Assembly: GCA_022509085.1 (NCBI GenBank) | Contig: JAFLTW010000006.1 | Location: 59,487-123,486 of the forward strand | DNA from: Muribaculaceae bacterium | GTDB taxonomy: Bacteria; Bacteroidota; Bacteroidia; Bacteroidales; Muribaculaceae | Length of the DNA stretch: 64,000 nt | Direction of reading: 5' to 3' | Shown: one piece after another, positions 7,654 to 17,059 of the stretch | Numbering within the stretch: position 1 is the stretch's first letter | Layout of the letters: every line of letters starts with the position of its first letter | Notes under the pieces: generated by a model | Told to the model about the DNA's origin: nothing | Seen by the model: only the letters and a program-made list of their open reading frames with translations | Databases searched by the model: none | Position numbers and translations under genes: made by a program

Positions 7654-9445
7654 ATGAAAGCCAAGCGTTCAGACCTTGAATTCTATCAGAACATGATAGA
7701 CATGCTGCAGCAGGAGAAAGCTACTTTTGCCTCCCTGCTGGAGGTCCAACGCGCCTCTGCCTTCCGTCGGGAGGAAAGCTTCCGGCAGGAGACTGCGGCT
7801 CTGAGGGAGACGGTGGCCGAGCTTACGGAACAGCTCCGTAAAAAGGAGGCTGTGGAAACCGGCAAAGACAACCAGATAAGGGAGCTGATGAAGCTTGTGT
7901 CGGACCTGAACGAGAAGCTCTCGACCGCGCTGGCCTCCGGAGCTCTGGCCAGGGGGGAAGCAGTTTGCACCGACTTCGGAGAAAACCGTTCCTGGGAAAG
8001 CGGACAAGGAAGACGTGCGCGCCAAAGAAAAGGATGATTTTGACGGCACCCCTCCACCTGCCTCCACTCCCGGGACAGGAGCGCTGACATCGGCGGATGT
8101 CGCAAGTGCCGCTTCCTCGAAGAAATCAACCCCAAAGGTCAAGAAGAAGTCACAGGGACGCAAGCACTCTCTGGAGAACTACGAGTGTGACGAGGTGGTG
8201 GTGCATGAACTTGAAGAATATATCGAGTTGCCGGAAGGAGCCCTCTACAAGACAAGGAACGGTAAAATAGAGATGCACGAGTACGTCAGCATAGAGTCCT
8301 GCCGGCAAAGGTGGTGAAGCATGTCTGGAAGACGGCCACCTATATGGACGCCACGGGAGACTCCCACAACACTTTGCCTGTGGAGGAAAGGCCCAATCCT
8401 GTTGCCGGCTGCCCGTTTTCGGCCGAGATGCTGGCCTTCATAATGATGGAGAAATATGGCTACAACACTCCCAAGAACAGGATAAAGACTAAGCTTAGGG
8501 AAATGGGGGCGAAGTTCTCCAAATCCACCTTTGTAAGACACTATCGTCTGGCCATAGGATAGCTTCGTAAATTGCTCGAGGACACGATGTATAAGGCGAT
8601 CCTGGAGGGAAATTATCTGATGGTGGACGAGACCTGCGAGCTTGTCGGGGTCATAGACGAGAGCACCAACATCTCCGAATATAAGAAACGTTATCTGTGG
8701 GCCTTCCACGACAAGGCTTCCAAACTTGTAAGTTATCTATACGAGAAAGGAAGCAGGGCCCGGGATGCACTGCTGGACTTCATCAAAGGCTTCAAAGGGA
8801 CACTCTCGACAGACGGATATGCCGCTTATCAAATCTTTGACGGCGAGGGGTATCCCGACATACTTCACTGCAGATGCTGGGCGCATGTGAGAAGAAAGTT
8901 TAAGGAAGCTATGGATGTGGCCACAGAAGCCTGTATGGATATCCTGCAGGATATTAACGCCCTGTTTGTAAACGAGCAGCTGATTGCCGCAGAGAAGATT
9001 TTCCGGAGAGAGAAGAAACGCAAAAAACTCTCACGACCTATAGTGAACCGTATCTTTGATAGGGCCTCCCTCCTGGCAAAGGATACGGTTCTGATGGGAA
9101 GAGATCTTTTTAAGAAAGCCGTAAATTTATCTGATGAATCAGGAGCAGAGTCTGAGAAACTTCCTCAAGGACGGGAAGGCCGAACTCTCGAACAACCTGT
9201 GCGAGCAACAGATGAAACCCATAAAACTCGACCTCAAGAACTGCCAGAACATCGGGAGCGAGGATGCCGCCCGAGACACGGCTTTCATGCACTCGCTGGT
9301 CCAAAGCTGCAGGCTCAACGGTAAGAACCCCTATCAGTATCTGTTGCATCTGTTCCGGAAACTCAAGGAACCTCTAGATGATATCCGAAAACGGAATCTG
9401 CTTCCCGATCGGTGGATGTCGGAGCCAGAAATGTTAAAATCCTGA
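7654..9445 (+). pseudogene. tnpC: IS66 transposase TnpC, multiply frameshifted
   Basis: The reading begins with MKAKRSDLEFYQNMIDMLQQ, a coiled-coil N-terminus typical of IS66 TnpC, then continues through four frames: 7654 to about 8000, about 8015-8312, about 8311-9120 with an in-frame TAG at 8560-8562, and about 9134-9445. Together they give a protein of about 590 residues, about the family length. Recognisable pieces are a basic linker, a central region with VDETCELV and STDGYAAYQ (candidate catalytic Asp residues), HCRCWAHVRRKF, and a C-terminal AELSNNLCEQQMKPIK that should hold the catalytic Glu. With one stop and three frame changes it cannot make a functional transposase. Confidence 0.85.
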
Positions 9446-9505
9446 CAAAAGCATTTTTTCTTACAAGTGCTCAGCCCTGACAGAATCAGAACTGAAGAAA
9501 TCCGT

Positions 9506-9526
9506 CGCGGAGTATGGGACGTTTAC
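9506..9526 (+). repeat. IS66 right terminal inverted repeat
   Basis: CGCGGAGTATGGGACGTTTA plus a final C; the reverse complement of the left end with a single mismatch. Confidence 0.8.
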
Positions 9527-9718
9527 CCTTTTTGTGGTACATTTTCATGGTACAACGTACCGGAATCACACTGATTTCAATGCAAAATTAATATGCTAAA
9601 AGCAGTCTACAAAACGCTAAAAAGTACCAGGAAAAATTAGAAAAAATTTTTAACACTTATTAATAATCAAGCAGTTACGAAATTGCTAAACGTTGAATTT
9701 CAGACATTTGGACATAGA

Positions 9719-9744
9719 AAAAGCCACCTTAAAAAGTGGCTTTT
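9719..9744. terminator. 9-bp hairpin terminator next to tRNA-Lys 3' end
   Basis: Arms 9719-9727 (AAAAGCCAC) and 9736-9744 (GTGGCTTTT) around an 8-nt loop. On the minus strand it follows the tRNA-Lys 3' end by 25 bp and would end the tRNA operon transcript. Confidence 0.65.
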
Positions 9745-9769
9745 CAGTGTCGGGGTTCTGACCCCTTAG

Positions 9770-9842
9770 TGATCCGTCTGGGGCTCGAACCCAGGACCCC
9801 AACATTAAAAGTGTTGTGCTCTACCAGCTGAGCTAACGAATC
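9770..9842 (-). tRNA. tRNA-Lys (TTT)
   Basis: A 73-nt cloverleaf without encoded CCA: acceptor GATTCGT pairs with ACGGATC (one G-T pair), the D arm contains AGCTCAGCTGGTAGAGC, the anticodon loop is CTTTTAA (anticodon TTT), the T arm contains GGTTCGAGCC, and the discriminator is A. It is the last of three tRNAs transcribed leftwards; its 3' end faces the AT-rich island, the usual geometry for tRNA-targeted integration. Confidence 0.95.
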
Positions 9843-9907
9843 ATTTTCAATTTGTTGCCGACGCGGGGCCGGTTTCAATTTATTGGCCGGCGTGAGGCCG
9901 GCCGTTG

Positions 9908-9981
9908 CGGTTCTTCTAGGACTTGAACCTAGGACCCCCTGATTAACAGTCAGATGCTCTAACCAACTGAGCTAAAGAACC
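9908..9981 (-). tRNA. tRNA-Asn (GTT), copy 1
   Basis: A 74-nt tRNA with acceptor GGTTCTT/AAGAACC, anticodon loop CTGTTAA (GTT), T arm with GGTTCAAGTCC, and discriminator G as expected for Asn. Identical in sequence to the copy at 10031-10104 and presumably co-transcribed with it and with tRNA-Lys. Confidence 0.95.
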
Positions 9982-10030
9982 AGTTATGTGTTTGGAGGTA
10001 TACCTTCCTCCGGAGGGGCTTATGCCGTTG

Positions 10031-10104
10031 CGGTTCTTCTAGGACTTGAACCTAGGACCCCCTGATTAACAGTCAGATGCTCTAACCAACTGAGCTAAAG
10101 AACC
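10031..10104 (-). tRNA. tRNA-Asn (GTT), copy 2
   Basis: Identical to the tRNA-Asn at 9908-9981. It is the promoter-proximal member of the Asn-Asn-Lys unit, 13 bp from the -7 box at 10118. Confidence 0.95.
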
Positions 10105-10117
10105 GGGTTTTGCGCTG

Positions 10118-10148
10118 CAAAATTACTACAATTTTTTCAACCGTGCAA
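10118..10148 (-). promoter_or_regulatory. promoter of the tRNA-Asn-Asn-Lys unit
   Basis: On the minus strand TTGC (10145-10148) is followed by a 19-bp spacer and TAATTTTG (10118-10125), a full match to the Bacteroidetes primary sigma factor consensus. Transcription would begin just upstream of the first tRNA-Asn. Confidence 0.8.
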
Positions 10149-10167
10149 GTTTCAGCGCAATTTTTTT

Positions 10168-10440
10168 TTATTTTTCAACCACTGCCTCGAAGGGTTGTAC
10201 GTTAATGAACTTACGACCCTCCTTGCCTGTAGTGAAGAGTACAGTACCGTCGATGAGGGCGAAGAGGGTGTGGTCTTTACCCATACCTACATTCAGACCC
10301 GGGTGGTGCTGAGTGCCACGCTGACGCTTGATGATGTTGCCGGCCTTGCATTTGCTGCCGCCGAAGATCTTTATACCAAGTCGTTTGCTTTCTGATTCAC
10401 GGCCGTTCTTAGAACTACCGACACCTTTTTTATGTGCCAT
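10168..10440 (-). CDS. rpmA: 50S ribosomal protein L27
   Basis: The 90-residue protein begins [24 protein letters not shown] and contains [29 protein letters not shown] as in bacterial L27, which sits at the peptidyl transferase centre. The C-terminus ends with a short family-typical tail (NVQPFEAV). Length is usual. It follows rplU by 19 bp on the same strand, the near-universal L21-L27 order, under the rplU promoter. No N-terminal cleavage motif of the Firmicutes type is present. Convergent tRNAs lie downstream in the same direction with their own promoter. Confidence 0.97.
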   Translation of the reverse strand: MAHKKGVGSSKNGRESESKRLGIKIFGGSKCKAGNIIKRQRGTQHHPGLNVGMGKDHTLFALIDGTVLFTTGKEGRKFINVQPFEAVVEK

Positions 10441-10459
10441 ATCTTACTGCCTTTCGGTA

Positions 10460-10783
10460 TTAAGCGTTAACAATTTCGTTTATCATCACTTTGGAGAACT
10501 GCTGGCGGTGGCCGTTTTTACGGCGATAGCCTTTACGACGTTTCTTTTTGAAAACGATTACCTTGTCTCCTTTCACGAGGGGTTCTACAACCTTACCGTT
10601 CACTTTAGCGCCGGCCACGGTAGGAACACCTACACTTACGGCACCGTCAGCATCAACGAGAAGCACTTTGTCGAAACTCACTTCATCGCCCTCTTTAACA
10701 TCCGGGCCAAGATGGTGGACATACAGGTATTTGCCTGCTTCAGCCTTAAACTGCTGTCCCTTAATCTCTACAATTGCGTACAT
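10460..10783 (-). CDS. rplU: 50S ribosomal protein L21
   Basis: The 107-residue protein starts [20 protein letters not shown] and has the L21 signature [18 protein letters not shown] near the C-terminus, where it contacts 23S rRNA. Length matches the family. It is the promoter-proximal gene of rplU-rpmA; a consensus promoter (10871-10901) lies about 90 bp upstream, divergent from the UPF0114 gene. Confidence 0.97.
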   Translation of the reverse strand: MYAIVEIKGQQFKAEAGKYLYVHHLGPDVKEGDEVSFDKVLLVDADGAVSVGVPTVAGAKVNGKVVEPLVKGDKVIVFKKKRRKGYRRKNGHRQQFSKVMINEIVNA

Positions 10784-10870
10784 TTAATTTGTTGTAGTTA
10801 TTAGTTTCTCCGTCAGGCGGTTGCGCCAAAAAGTCGCAACGCTTCACCGAGCCTGGCCGGAATAATCGCA

Positions 10871-10901
10871 CAAAATTACAACTTTTATCCGTATTACGCA
10901 A
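10871..10901 (-). promoter_or_regulatory. rplU-rpmA promoter
   Basis: On the minus strand TTGC at 10898-10901, a 19-bp spacer, and TAATTTTG at 10871-10878. The leader to rplU is about 80 nt, long enough for an autoregulatory RNA structure, although none is obvious. Confidence 0.8.
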
Positions 10902-10909
10902 ATTTTTTG

Positions 10910-10917
10910 TAATTTTG
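10910..10917 (+). promoter_or_regulatory. -7 box for the UPF0114/Ca-ATPase run
   Basis: TAATTTTG on the plus strand, 33 bp before the ATG at 10951 and overlapping the upstream flank of the divergent rplU promoter. The -33 position is T-rich without a clear TTG. Confidence 0.55.
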
Positions 10918-10950
10918 TGCGAGTTTTTCAAGAATTAAGCATTAATTCTG

Positions 10951-11898
10951 ATGGATAGGTTAGAACAACTACGCAACGAACTGATATATGAAGGGCGTCC
11001 CATGACGGAGCAGGATGTGGAAGAGCTAAAGAAGCTCATCTACTCCGGCGACGGTATGTCGATGGCAAAGGGTAACCTGCTTTTCGAGATTAAAGAGCAT
11101 GTAAAGAGCAACAAGAAGACACCCTCCTCCTTCAAGCGGCTCTTCATCGACTCGATATCCAAGTATCTTCTTGAAGACGAGGATTCTCCCGGCCGTATCG
11201 ACAACGAGGAGGCCCAATGGTTACGCGCGCGCATACAGTATATAAGTGAATACGACTCTTATGACCGCGATTTGGTTGAGAACATCCGGAAGAAGTCGAT
11301 CAACTTCCCCAAGATCCTGGAGCAGAAGAGCAAGCGTACGCGGGCCTTCGAGCATGTGCTCTACTCCACACGCTATCTCTCCATCCTGGCTGTTGTTGGG
11401 TCTCTGGTGTCGTCGGTTGCCTTGTTTCTCAGGGGCTGCATGGTGGTGTTCGAGAGCATACGCCACTTCTTCATCGATCTTGCCCGCGGGGAGGTAGACC
11501 CCAACTACGAGAAAATGTTTGAAGAATTGGTATCATCCGTCGACATCTTCCTCTTTGCCCTGGTGCTCATAATCTTCGGAGTGGGCGTCTACGAGCTTTT
11601 CATCACCAAGATCGACCCCGTGGAGCGAGAGAACGACACGCGTCCCAGCTGGCTCAGGATATCGAGTGTGGACGACCTCAAGTCGTCGCTTGGCAAGGTG
11701 ATCCTCATGGTGCTGATTGTGGCCTTCTTCAAGCACACCCTCGAGCTTTCCAAAGAGCAGTGGGAACCCATCACATTGCTTTATCTCTCCATCGGCATCC
11801 TGTTGATAGCTGCCGCGCTCTACCTCACCCACAAGTCGGGCCATGAGGGAGAAGAACCGGCAGAGGGTGAGGAAGCAGCCAAAGAGGAGAAAGAATAG
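10951..11898 (+). CDS. UPF0114 (YqhA-like) membrane protein with long N-terminal domain
   Basis: The product is 315 residues. The first 130 are cytoplasmic, charged and helical; three to four membrane segments follow (about residues 143-165, 195-220, 250-266 and 270-290), and the C-terminal tail is a run of Glu/Ala/Gly. The segment FGVGVYELFITKIDP and the pattern SSLGKVILMVLIVAFFKHTLEL resemble the UPF0114/YqhA family, whose function is not established. It begins 33 bp after a -7 box and ends 11 bp before the calcium ATPase gene, so the pair may be co-expressed and the protein may modulate ion transport; that is inference from position. The Glu-rich tail is probably disordered. Confidence 0.7.
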   Translation: MDRLEQLRNELIYEGRPMTEQDVEELKKLIYSGDGMSMAKGNLLFEIKEHVKSNKKTPSSFKRLFIDSISKYLLEDEDSPGRIDNEEAQWLRARIQYISEYDSYDRDLVENIRKKSINFPKILEQKSKRTRAFEHVLYSTRYLSILAVVGSLVSSVALFLRGCMVVFESIRHFFIDLARGEVDPNYEKMFEELVSSVDIFLFALVLIIFGVGVYELFITKIDPVERENDTRPSWLRISSVDDLKSSLGKVILMVLIVAFFKHTLELSKEQWEPITLLYLSIGILLIAAALYLTHKSGHEGEEPAEGEEAAKEEKE

Positions 11899-11909
11899 GA
11901 ACGAACGCC

Positions 11910-14627
11910 ATGAGTCAGCATCAGAAATTTCACGGATTGACCGAAACGCAGGTTCGGGAAAGCCGCAAGATACATGGAGCCAATGTGCTCACCCCTCCCA
12001 AGAAGGAGCCCCTATGGAAGAGTTTCCTGAAGAAATTCAAGGAACCCCTCATAATAATCCTGCTCGTAGCCGGCTTCCTCTCCATCGGCATATCCATCTA
12101 TGAATATGCGATGAAGCACGAGTTTCACGTCTTCTTCGAGCCCATAGGTATCTTCGTGGCCATTCTCTTGGCCACAGGTCTGGCTTTCATATTCGAGATG
12201 AAGGCAGACAAGGAGTTTGAGCTCCTCAACCAGGTGAACGACGACGAGGCCGTGACCGTGATTCGCGACGACCACCCCATGCAGGTGCCCAAGAAAGAGA
12301 TAGTGGTAGGCGACATCGTGGTGCTCAACACGGGCGAGGAGATACCGGCCGACGGCGAACTGCTCGAGGCCATCTCGCTCAATGTGGACGAGTCGACGCT
12401 CACCGGCGAACCGATGGCCCACAAAACCACCGACCCCTCGCAGTTTGACCCCGATGCCACCTTCCCGTCCAACCACGTTATGCGAGGCACAAAAGTGATG
12501 GAGGGACACGGCATAATGAGAGTGCTGGCCGTTGGCGACGCCACGGAAAACGGCAAGGTATTCGTAGCCGCGCAGATCGACGACAGCGTCAAAACCCCGC
12601 TCAACGAGCAGCTCGACGGCCTTGGGAAACTCATCTCGCGGATTTCGTACGCCATCGCCATCCTCATAGTGATAGGAAGGACAATCATCTATTTTGCCCA
12701 CGAGGGTTTCGACTGGATAGCGTTTATCACCTACTTCCTGGAGACGCTGATGATCGCGGTGACTCTCATAGTGGTGGCCGTGCCTGAGGGATTGCCGATG
12801 GCCGTGACGCTCTCGCTGGCCTATTCCATGCGGAGGATGCTCAAGACCAACAACCTCGTGCGCAAGATGCACGCGTGCGAGACAATGGGCGCCACCACCG
12901 TGATCTGCACCGACAAGACCGGAACGCTGACGCAAAACCAGATGCAGGTCTACAACTCCAACTTCTTCCTTCCCGAGGCAGACTGGAACTACATCTACCA
13001 GGGCATAGCGGTAAACTCAACGGCACAGCTTGATGTAGAGCCCGATAAGATTACCGTGTTGGGCAACCCTACGGAGGGGGCTCTGATGCTGTGGCTGCGT
13101 TCGCAGGGAGAGGATTACGTCACACTGCGCAACGCCGTGAAAGTAGTGGAGGAACTGCCCTTCACTACCGAAAGGAAATACATGGCCACCGTGATAGAAG
13201 ACCATGGCAAACGCATCCTCTACGTAAAGGGAGCTCCGGAGATAGTGTTCGCTCTTTGCAGCAACCACAGCGGGGTGACAAAAGAAGAGATTGACGCCCA
13301 ACTTCTTGAGTACCAGAACATGGCCATGCGCACCCTCGGCTTTGCCTATCAGATAGTGGAAGAGGGAGAACCAACGATCGAAGACCACAAGGTTGTGGCT
13401 CACGGCTTGACCTTTATGGGCATCGTGGCCATTTCCGACCCCGTGAGGGGCGACGTTCCCGATGCCGTAAGAGAGGTGATCGACGCCGGCATCAAGGTAA
13501 AGATCGTGACGGGCGACACCCCGGGCACAGCCAAAGAGATAGGAAGGCAGATAGGGCTTTGGAACGATGACACCGACACCTCGCGCAACATCACCACCGG
13601 AGTGGAGTTTGCCGAGCTCAGCGACAGCGAGCTCCGCGAGAGAGTTGGCGACCTCAAGATAATAGCCCGCGCGCGGCCGATGGACAAAAAGCGGCTCGTG
13701 GAGACACTCCAGACCCGTGGCGAGGTTGTGGCAGTGACGGGAGACGGCACCAACGATGCCCCGGCCCTCAAGGCTGCCCATGTAGGGCTTTCGATGGGCG
13801 ACGGCACCTCCGTGGCAAAAGAGGCCTCAGACATCACCATCGTAGACAACTCGTTCACCTCCATCGGCAGAGCCGTAATGTGGGGGCGTTCGCTATTCCT
13901 CAACATACAGCGTTTCGTATTGTTCCAGATGACAGTCAACGTCGTGGCCTGCCTCATCGTGCTCTTCGGCGCTTTCATGGGAACGGAGTCACCCCTTACT
14001 GTTACCCAGATGCTTTGGGTAAACCTCATCATGGACACCTTTGCCGCCATGGCCCTGGCCTCGCTGCCTCCCTCGCGCAGCGTGATGAACAATCCCCCGC
14101 GCAGACGCGAAGACTTCATAGTCAACAAGCCCATGTGGCAGTCCATAATAAGTGTAGGCGGACTGTTCTTCTTTATCCTTTTAGGTCTGCTGTATATCTT
14201 TCACCACACAGACATCACGAGCCTTACGGATTTCTTCCGTCCCGAGCTTCCGATGCGTGCCGACACAGGCCTCACCGGAGCCGACCCCGGACATCTCACT
14301 CCCTACGAACTTTCTCTCTTCTTCACAATATTCGTGTTCCTTCAGTTCTGGAACATGTTTAATGCCCGTGCGTTCGCCACAGGAAAATCAGCTTTCCACT
14401 TCAAAAATTGCGGAGGCTTCCTCTTCATATCACTCGTAATTTTGGGTGGCCAGATACTGATTGTAAGCCTCGGAGGCGAATTCTTCAACGTGATGCCTCT
14501 GAAGTTTGGCGACTGGCTTATAATAATAGGCGTCACCTCGCTCGTATTGTGGATTGGAGAAGGACTGAGACTCCTTTCTCGCCACAACCCGATAACCGAT
14601 GAACCCCAGACAACAAAAGAAAACTGA
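11910..14627 (+). CDS. P-type ATPase, calcium-translocating (PMCA-like)
   Basis: The 905-residue protein has the P2-type ATPase plan: N-terminal cation ATPase domain, two membrane hairpins, the actuator motif TLTGEP, the VPEGLP ion-binding helix, the phosphorylation motif CTDKTGTLTQNQM with the acceptor Asp335, the nucleotide-binding region with KGAPEIV, the hinge TGDGTNDAP (about residues 610-618), and six C-terminal membrane segments. It should use ATP to pump Ca2+ out across the inner membrane. Length and motifs match the bacterial PMCA-type subfamily; no C-terminal calmodulin-like extension is present. It lies 11 bp after the UPF0114 gene and 2 bp before bioB, in a tight plus-strand run. 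Confidence 0.9.
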   Translation: MSQHQKFHGLTETQVRESRKIHGANVLTPPKKEPLWKSFLKKFKEPLIIILLVAGFLSIGISIYEYAMKHEFHVFFEPIGIFVAILLATGLAFIFEMKADKEFELLNQVNDDEAVTVIRDDHPMQVPKKEIVVGDIVVLNTGEEIPADGELLEAISLNVDESTLTGEPMAHKTTDPSQFDPDATFPSNHVMRGTKVMEGHGIMRVLAVGDATENGKVFVAAQIDDSVKTPLNEQLDGLGKLISRISYAIAILIVIGRTIIYFAHEGFDWIAFITYFLETLMIAVTLIVVAVPEGLPMAVTLSLAYSMRRMLKTNNLVRKMHACETMGATTVICTDKTGTLTQNQMQVYNSNFFLPEADWNYIYQGIAVNSTAQLDVEPDKITVLGNPTEGALMLWLRSQGEDYVTLRNAVKVVEELPFTTERKYMATVIEDHGKRILYVKGAPEIVFALCSNHSGVTKEEIDAQLLEYQNMAMRTLGFAYQIVEEGEPTIEDHKVVAHGLTFMGIVAISDPVRGDVPDAVREVIDAGIKVKIVTGDTPGTAKEIGRQIGLWNDDTDTSRNITTGVEFAELSDSELRERVGDLKIIARARPMDKKRLVETLQTRGEVVAVTGDGTNDAPALKAAHVGLSMGDGTSVAKEASDITIVDNSFTSIGRAVMWGRSLFLNIQRFVLFQMTVNVVACLIVLFGAFMGTESPLTVTQMLWVNLIMDTFAAMALASLPPSRSVMNNPPRRREDFIVNKPMWQSIISVGGLFFFILLGLLYIFHHTDITSLTDFFRPELPMRADTGLTGADPGHLTPYELSLFFTIFVFLQFWNMFNARAFATGKSAFHFKNCGGFLFISLVILGGQILIVSLGGEFFNVMPLKFGDWLIIIGVTSLVLWIGEGLRLLSRHNPITDEPQTTKEN

Positions 14628-14629
14628 TT

Positions 14630-15592
14630 ATGGAACTTCTACAGGAAATAAAAGAACGACTCCTTAAAGGAGGCAACATCACACGCGAAGAGGCTTCTAC
14701 GATAGCACGCGAGGCCGACCTTGACGAGCTTTGCGACGTCGCCGATGCCGTGTGCCGGCACTTTCAGGGCACTACGGTAGACTCCTGCTCGATAGTAAAT
14801 GCCCGCAGCGGCGATTGCGGCGAAGACTGCAAATGGTGCGCACAGGCATCGCGCCATCATACCGGTTGCGCATCCTACCGGTTCATATCCATGGCAGACA
14901 CAATGGAGGCCGCTCGCCATAATGAGAAGGAGGGCATACGCCGATTCTCGCTGGTGACCTCCGGACGCACCGTGAGCGACAAGGACCTTGATAAATTCTG
15001 TGAGATATATAAAAAGTTAGACGAAGAGACCGACCTTTATCTGTGCGCCTCGATGGGACTGCTCAGCAAGGAACAGCTTGCAAGACTGCAGAAAGCCGGT
15101 GTAAGGAGGTATCACTGCAATATGGAAACTTCCAAGGAATATTTCCGTACACTTTGCACCACCCACACACCGGAAGACAAAGAGAAGACCATCAATGCCG
15201 CCCGGGAATTGGGCATGGACATCTGTTCCGGCGGTATAATAGGGATGGGAGAGACCATGGAACAACGTCTTGATTTCGCCTTTGAGCTCGCGGAACTCGG
15301 AGTTGATTCCGTGCCTATGAACATTCTTGACCCCATACCCGGCACACCCCTTGAATCCACTCCGCTGATAAGTGAGGAAGATATAATCAGGACCGCAGCA
15401 ATGTTCAGGCTCATACTTCCGCAGAAATCCATACGGTTTGCCGGAGGACGCATGCGTCTGTCGCAGGAATCAATGTTGCGGATGATGACAGGCGGAGTAA
15501 ACGGAGTGTTGATGGGCGACATGCTCACCACCGTCTCCAACACCATAGCCCAGGACCGCGAGCTCTTCAAAAACGCCAACCTTGAATTTTAA
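14630..15592 (+). CDS. bioB: biotin synthase
   Basis: The 320-residue radical SAM enzyme carries the CxxxCxxC cluster motif at Cys63, Cys67 and Cys70 (SGDCGEDCKWCAQ), followed by YNHN-type replacements, IGMGET, and RFAGGRMRLS with the conserved Arg near the C-terminus. It inserts sulfur into dethiobiotin to make biotin, using a [4Fe-4S] and an auxiliary [2Fe-2S] cluster. Length is normal for BioB. It starts 2 bp after the ATPase stop and ends directly before the glycosyltransferase, without other bio genes nearby, so in this genome it is likely split from bioA/bioD. Confidence 0.93.
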   Translation: MELLQEIKERLLKGGNITREEASTIAREADLDELCDVADAVCRHFQGTTVDSCSIVNARSGDCGEDCKWCAQASRHHTGCASYRFISMADTMEAARHNEKEGIRRFSLVTSGRTVSDKDLDKFCEIYKKLDEETDLYLCASMGLLSKEQLARLQKAGVRRYHCNMETSKEYFRTLCTTHTPEDKEKTINAARELGMDICSGGIIGMGETMEQRLDFAFELAELGVDSVPMNILDPIPGTPLESTPLISEEDIIRTAAMFRLILPQKSIRFAGGRMRLSQESMLRMMTGGVNGVLMGDMLTTVSNTIAQDRELFKNANLEF

Positions 15593-16543
15593 ATGGATAT
15601 ATCAGTAGTAGTCCCCTTATACAACGAAGCCGAATCACTGCCCGAGCTTTTCTCCTGGATAAAGCGGGTGATGGAAGCCAACGGATACACCTACGAGGTG
15701 ATATTCGTCAACGACGGCTCGACCGATGGCTCCGTGAGCGTCATAAAAGAGATGGCAGAGGCTAACCCCGAGATCCGCCTCATCTCCTTTGCCCGCAACT
15801 ACGGCAAATCGCCGGCCCTTAACGAGGGGTTTCGCAAAGCGCAGGGCGACGTGGTGATCACGATGGACGCTGACCTTCAGGACTCGCCTGACGAGATTCC
15901 GGATCTTTACCGCATGATTACGGAAGAGGGCTACGACCTCGTGTCCGGGTGGAAAAAGAAACGCTACGACCCCCTCTCAAAGACCCTCCCCACCAAACTC
16001 TTCAACGCCACGGCAAGAAAGGTGAGCGGCATACGCAATCTCCATGACTTCAACTGCGGACTCAAGGCCTACAGGAAAAATGTGGTGAAGAGCATCGAGG
16101 TATATGGCGACATGCACCGCTACATTCCCTACCTGGCCAAAAACGCCGGCTACAAGAAGATCGGGGAAAAGGTAGTGCAGCATCAGGCACGCAAATACGG
16201 CGTCACGAAATTCGGCCTCGACAGGTTTGTAAACGGTTATCTCGACCTCGGGACACTCTGGTTTCAGAGCAAGTTCGGGTTGAAACCGATGCATATCTTC
16301 GGTTTGCTGGGTTCGGCCATGTTTGCCATCGGCTTCATCGCCGTGCTGGTGGTGCTCATCCTCAAGATAGTGAGCATCTGCTCCCCCTTCTACGAGTTTT
16401 ACGTCACCAACTCCGTCTACTTCTACCTCTCGCTCGCCGCTATGGTGATGGGGCTTCAGTTCTTCCTCACCGGTTTCATCGGCGAGCTTATAGCGCGCAA
16501 CTCGGTAGAGAGAAACAACTACTCAATAGCCGAGGAATTCTAA
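15593..16543 (+). CDS. glycosyltransferase family 2, DPM1/GtrB-like
   Basis: A 316-residue protein with an N-terminal GT2 domain (ISVVVPLYNEAESL, NDGSTDGS, and the Mn-binding MDADLQDSPDEIPDLY), then two C-terminal membrane segments at about residues 235-265 and 275-300. This plan matches polyisoprenyl-phosphate glycosyltransferases, which load a sugar from a nucleotide donor on undecaprenyl phosphate at the inner membrane. It follows bioB with no gap (start at the base after the stop) and precedes the DUF6452 gene by 6 bp. The sugar cannot be deduced. Confidence 0.88.
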   Translation: MDISVVVPLYNEAESLPELFSWIKRVMEANGYTYEVIFVNDGSTDGSVSVIKEMAEANPEIRLISFARNYGKSPALNEGFRKAQGDVVITMDADLQDSPDEIPDLYRMITEEGYDLVSGWKKKRYDPLSKTLPTKLFNATARKVSGIRNLHDFNCGLKAYRKNVVKSIEVYGDMHRYIPYLAKNAGYKKIGEKVVQHQARKYGVTKFGLDRFVNGYLDLGTLWFQSKFGLKPMHIFGLLGSAMFAIGFIAVLVVLILKIVSICSPFYEFYVTNSVYFYLSLAAMVMGLQFFLTGFIGELIARNSVERNNYSIAEEF

Positions 16544-16549
16544 AGACCC

Positions 16550-17059
16550 ATGAAGAGGATAGGGCCGATACTCATAATAGGGCTGATGGCAATGGCCGCA
16601 TCATGCACAAGCAACGAATGCTACGAAAACCATTCGGCGCTACCCCTCGCCTATTTCTACAACATGGAGACCGGGCAGCAGGTGTCGCTGCAGAGCGTCC
16701 GTATCTACGGTATCGGTGCCCCGGGCGACAGTGTGCTCTATCCTACCCAGAACCTTCAGGAGGCATACCTCCCTTTCAGGATATGGCAAGACACCACACA
16801 ATACGTGTTTGAATATATGGGGATGCTCCCCGACTCGATACCTGAAGGGATGGTATATGAGATTCCGGCCGACACCGTCAGTTTCATCTACGAGCCCAAG
16901 GAATGGTTTGTGAGCCCGGCATGCGGCGCAATGTATTTCTTCGACATCAAGAAGGTGGAACACAGCAGTCTGCTCATTGACTCCGTGAGCTACAACGAGT
17001 TGATTACCAACGAGAATGCTGTAAATATCAAGATATTCTTCAAAGAGACCATATATTAA
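16550..17059 (+). CDS. DUF6452 family lipoprotein
   Basis: The 169-residue product has a lipoprotein signal ending in AMAASC (Cys near residue 19), followed by a beta-rich domain that starts with SNECYENHSALPLAYFYNM. This pattern and the neighbour (a DUF6048 protein starting directly at the next base) are what I know of the DUF6452 family in Bacteroidales. The domain of unknown function is likely exposed in the periplasm or on the outer membrane. The tight run from the glycosyltransferase suggests a cell-envelope role. Confidence 0.75.
   Translation: MKRIGPILIIGLMAMAASCTSNECYENHSALPLAYFYNMETGQQVSLQSVRIYGIGAPGDSVLYPTQNLQEAYLPFRIWQDTTQYVFEYMGMLPDSIPEGMVYEIPADTVSFIYEPKEWFVSPACGAMYFFDIKKVEHSSLLIDSVSYNELITNENAVNIKIFFKETIY

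Larger units (their letters stand above)
6800..9526 (+). mobile_element. IS66-family insertion sequence, decayed
   Basis: A 2.7-kb element bounded by 21-bp inverted repeats beginning GTAAACGTCCCA that match at 20 of 21 positions (6800-6820 and 9506-9526). It carries the three typical genes in order: tnpA, tnpB and tnpC. tnpA and tnpB are open and overlap by 13 bp, but tnpC is broken by at least three frameshifts and one stop, so the copy should not transpose by itself. IS66 elements usually make 8-bp target duplications; the flanks here (TAAAAACC left, CCTTTTTG right) are not direct repeats, so the duplication is lost or the flank was rearranged. Confidence 0.85.

Noticed and set aside
6792..9534. 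IS66 target-site duplication
   Set aside because: The 8 bases outside each end are TAAAAACC and CCTTTTTG, which are not direct repeats.
9908..10104. Duplicated sequence of about 75 bp
   Set aside because: These are two identical tRNA-Asn genes, an ordinary tandem tRNA duplication, not an att site repeat.
12012..13781. Long minus-strand open frames opposite the calcium ATPase
   Set aside because: They are His/Gly/Arg-rich shadows of a GC-rich gene whose own frame has all P-type ATPase motifs.
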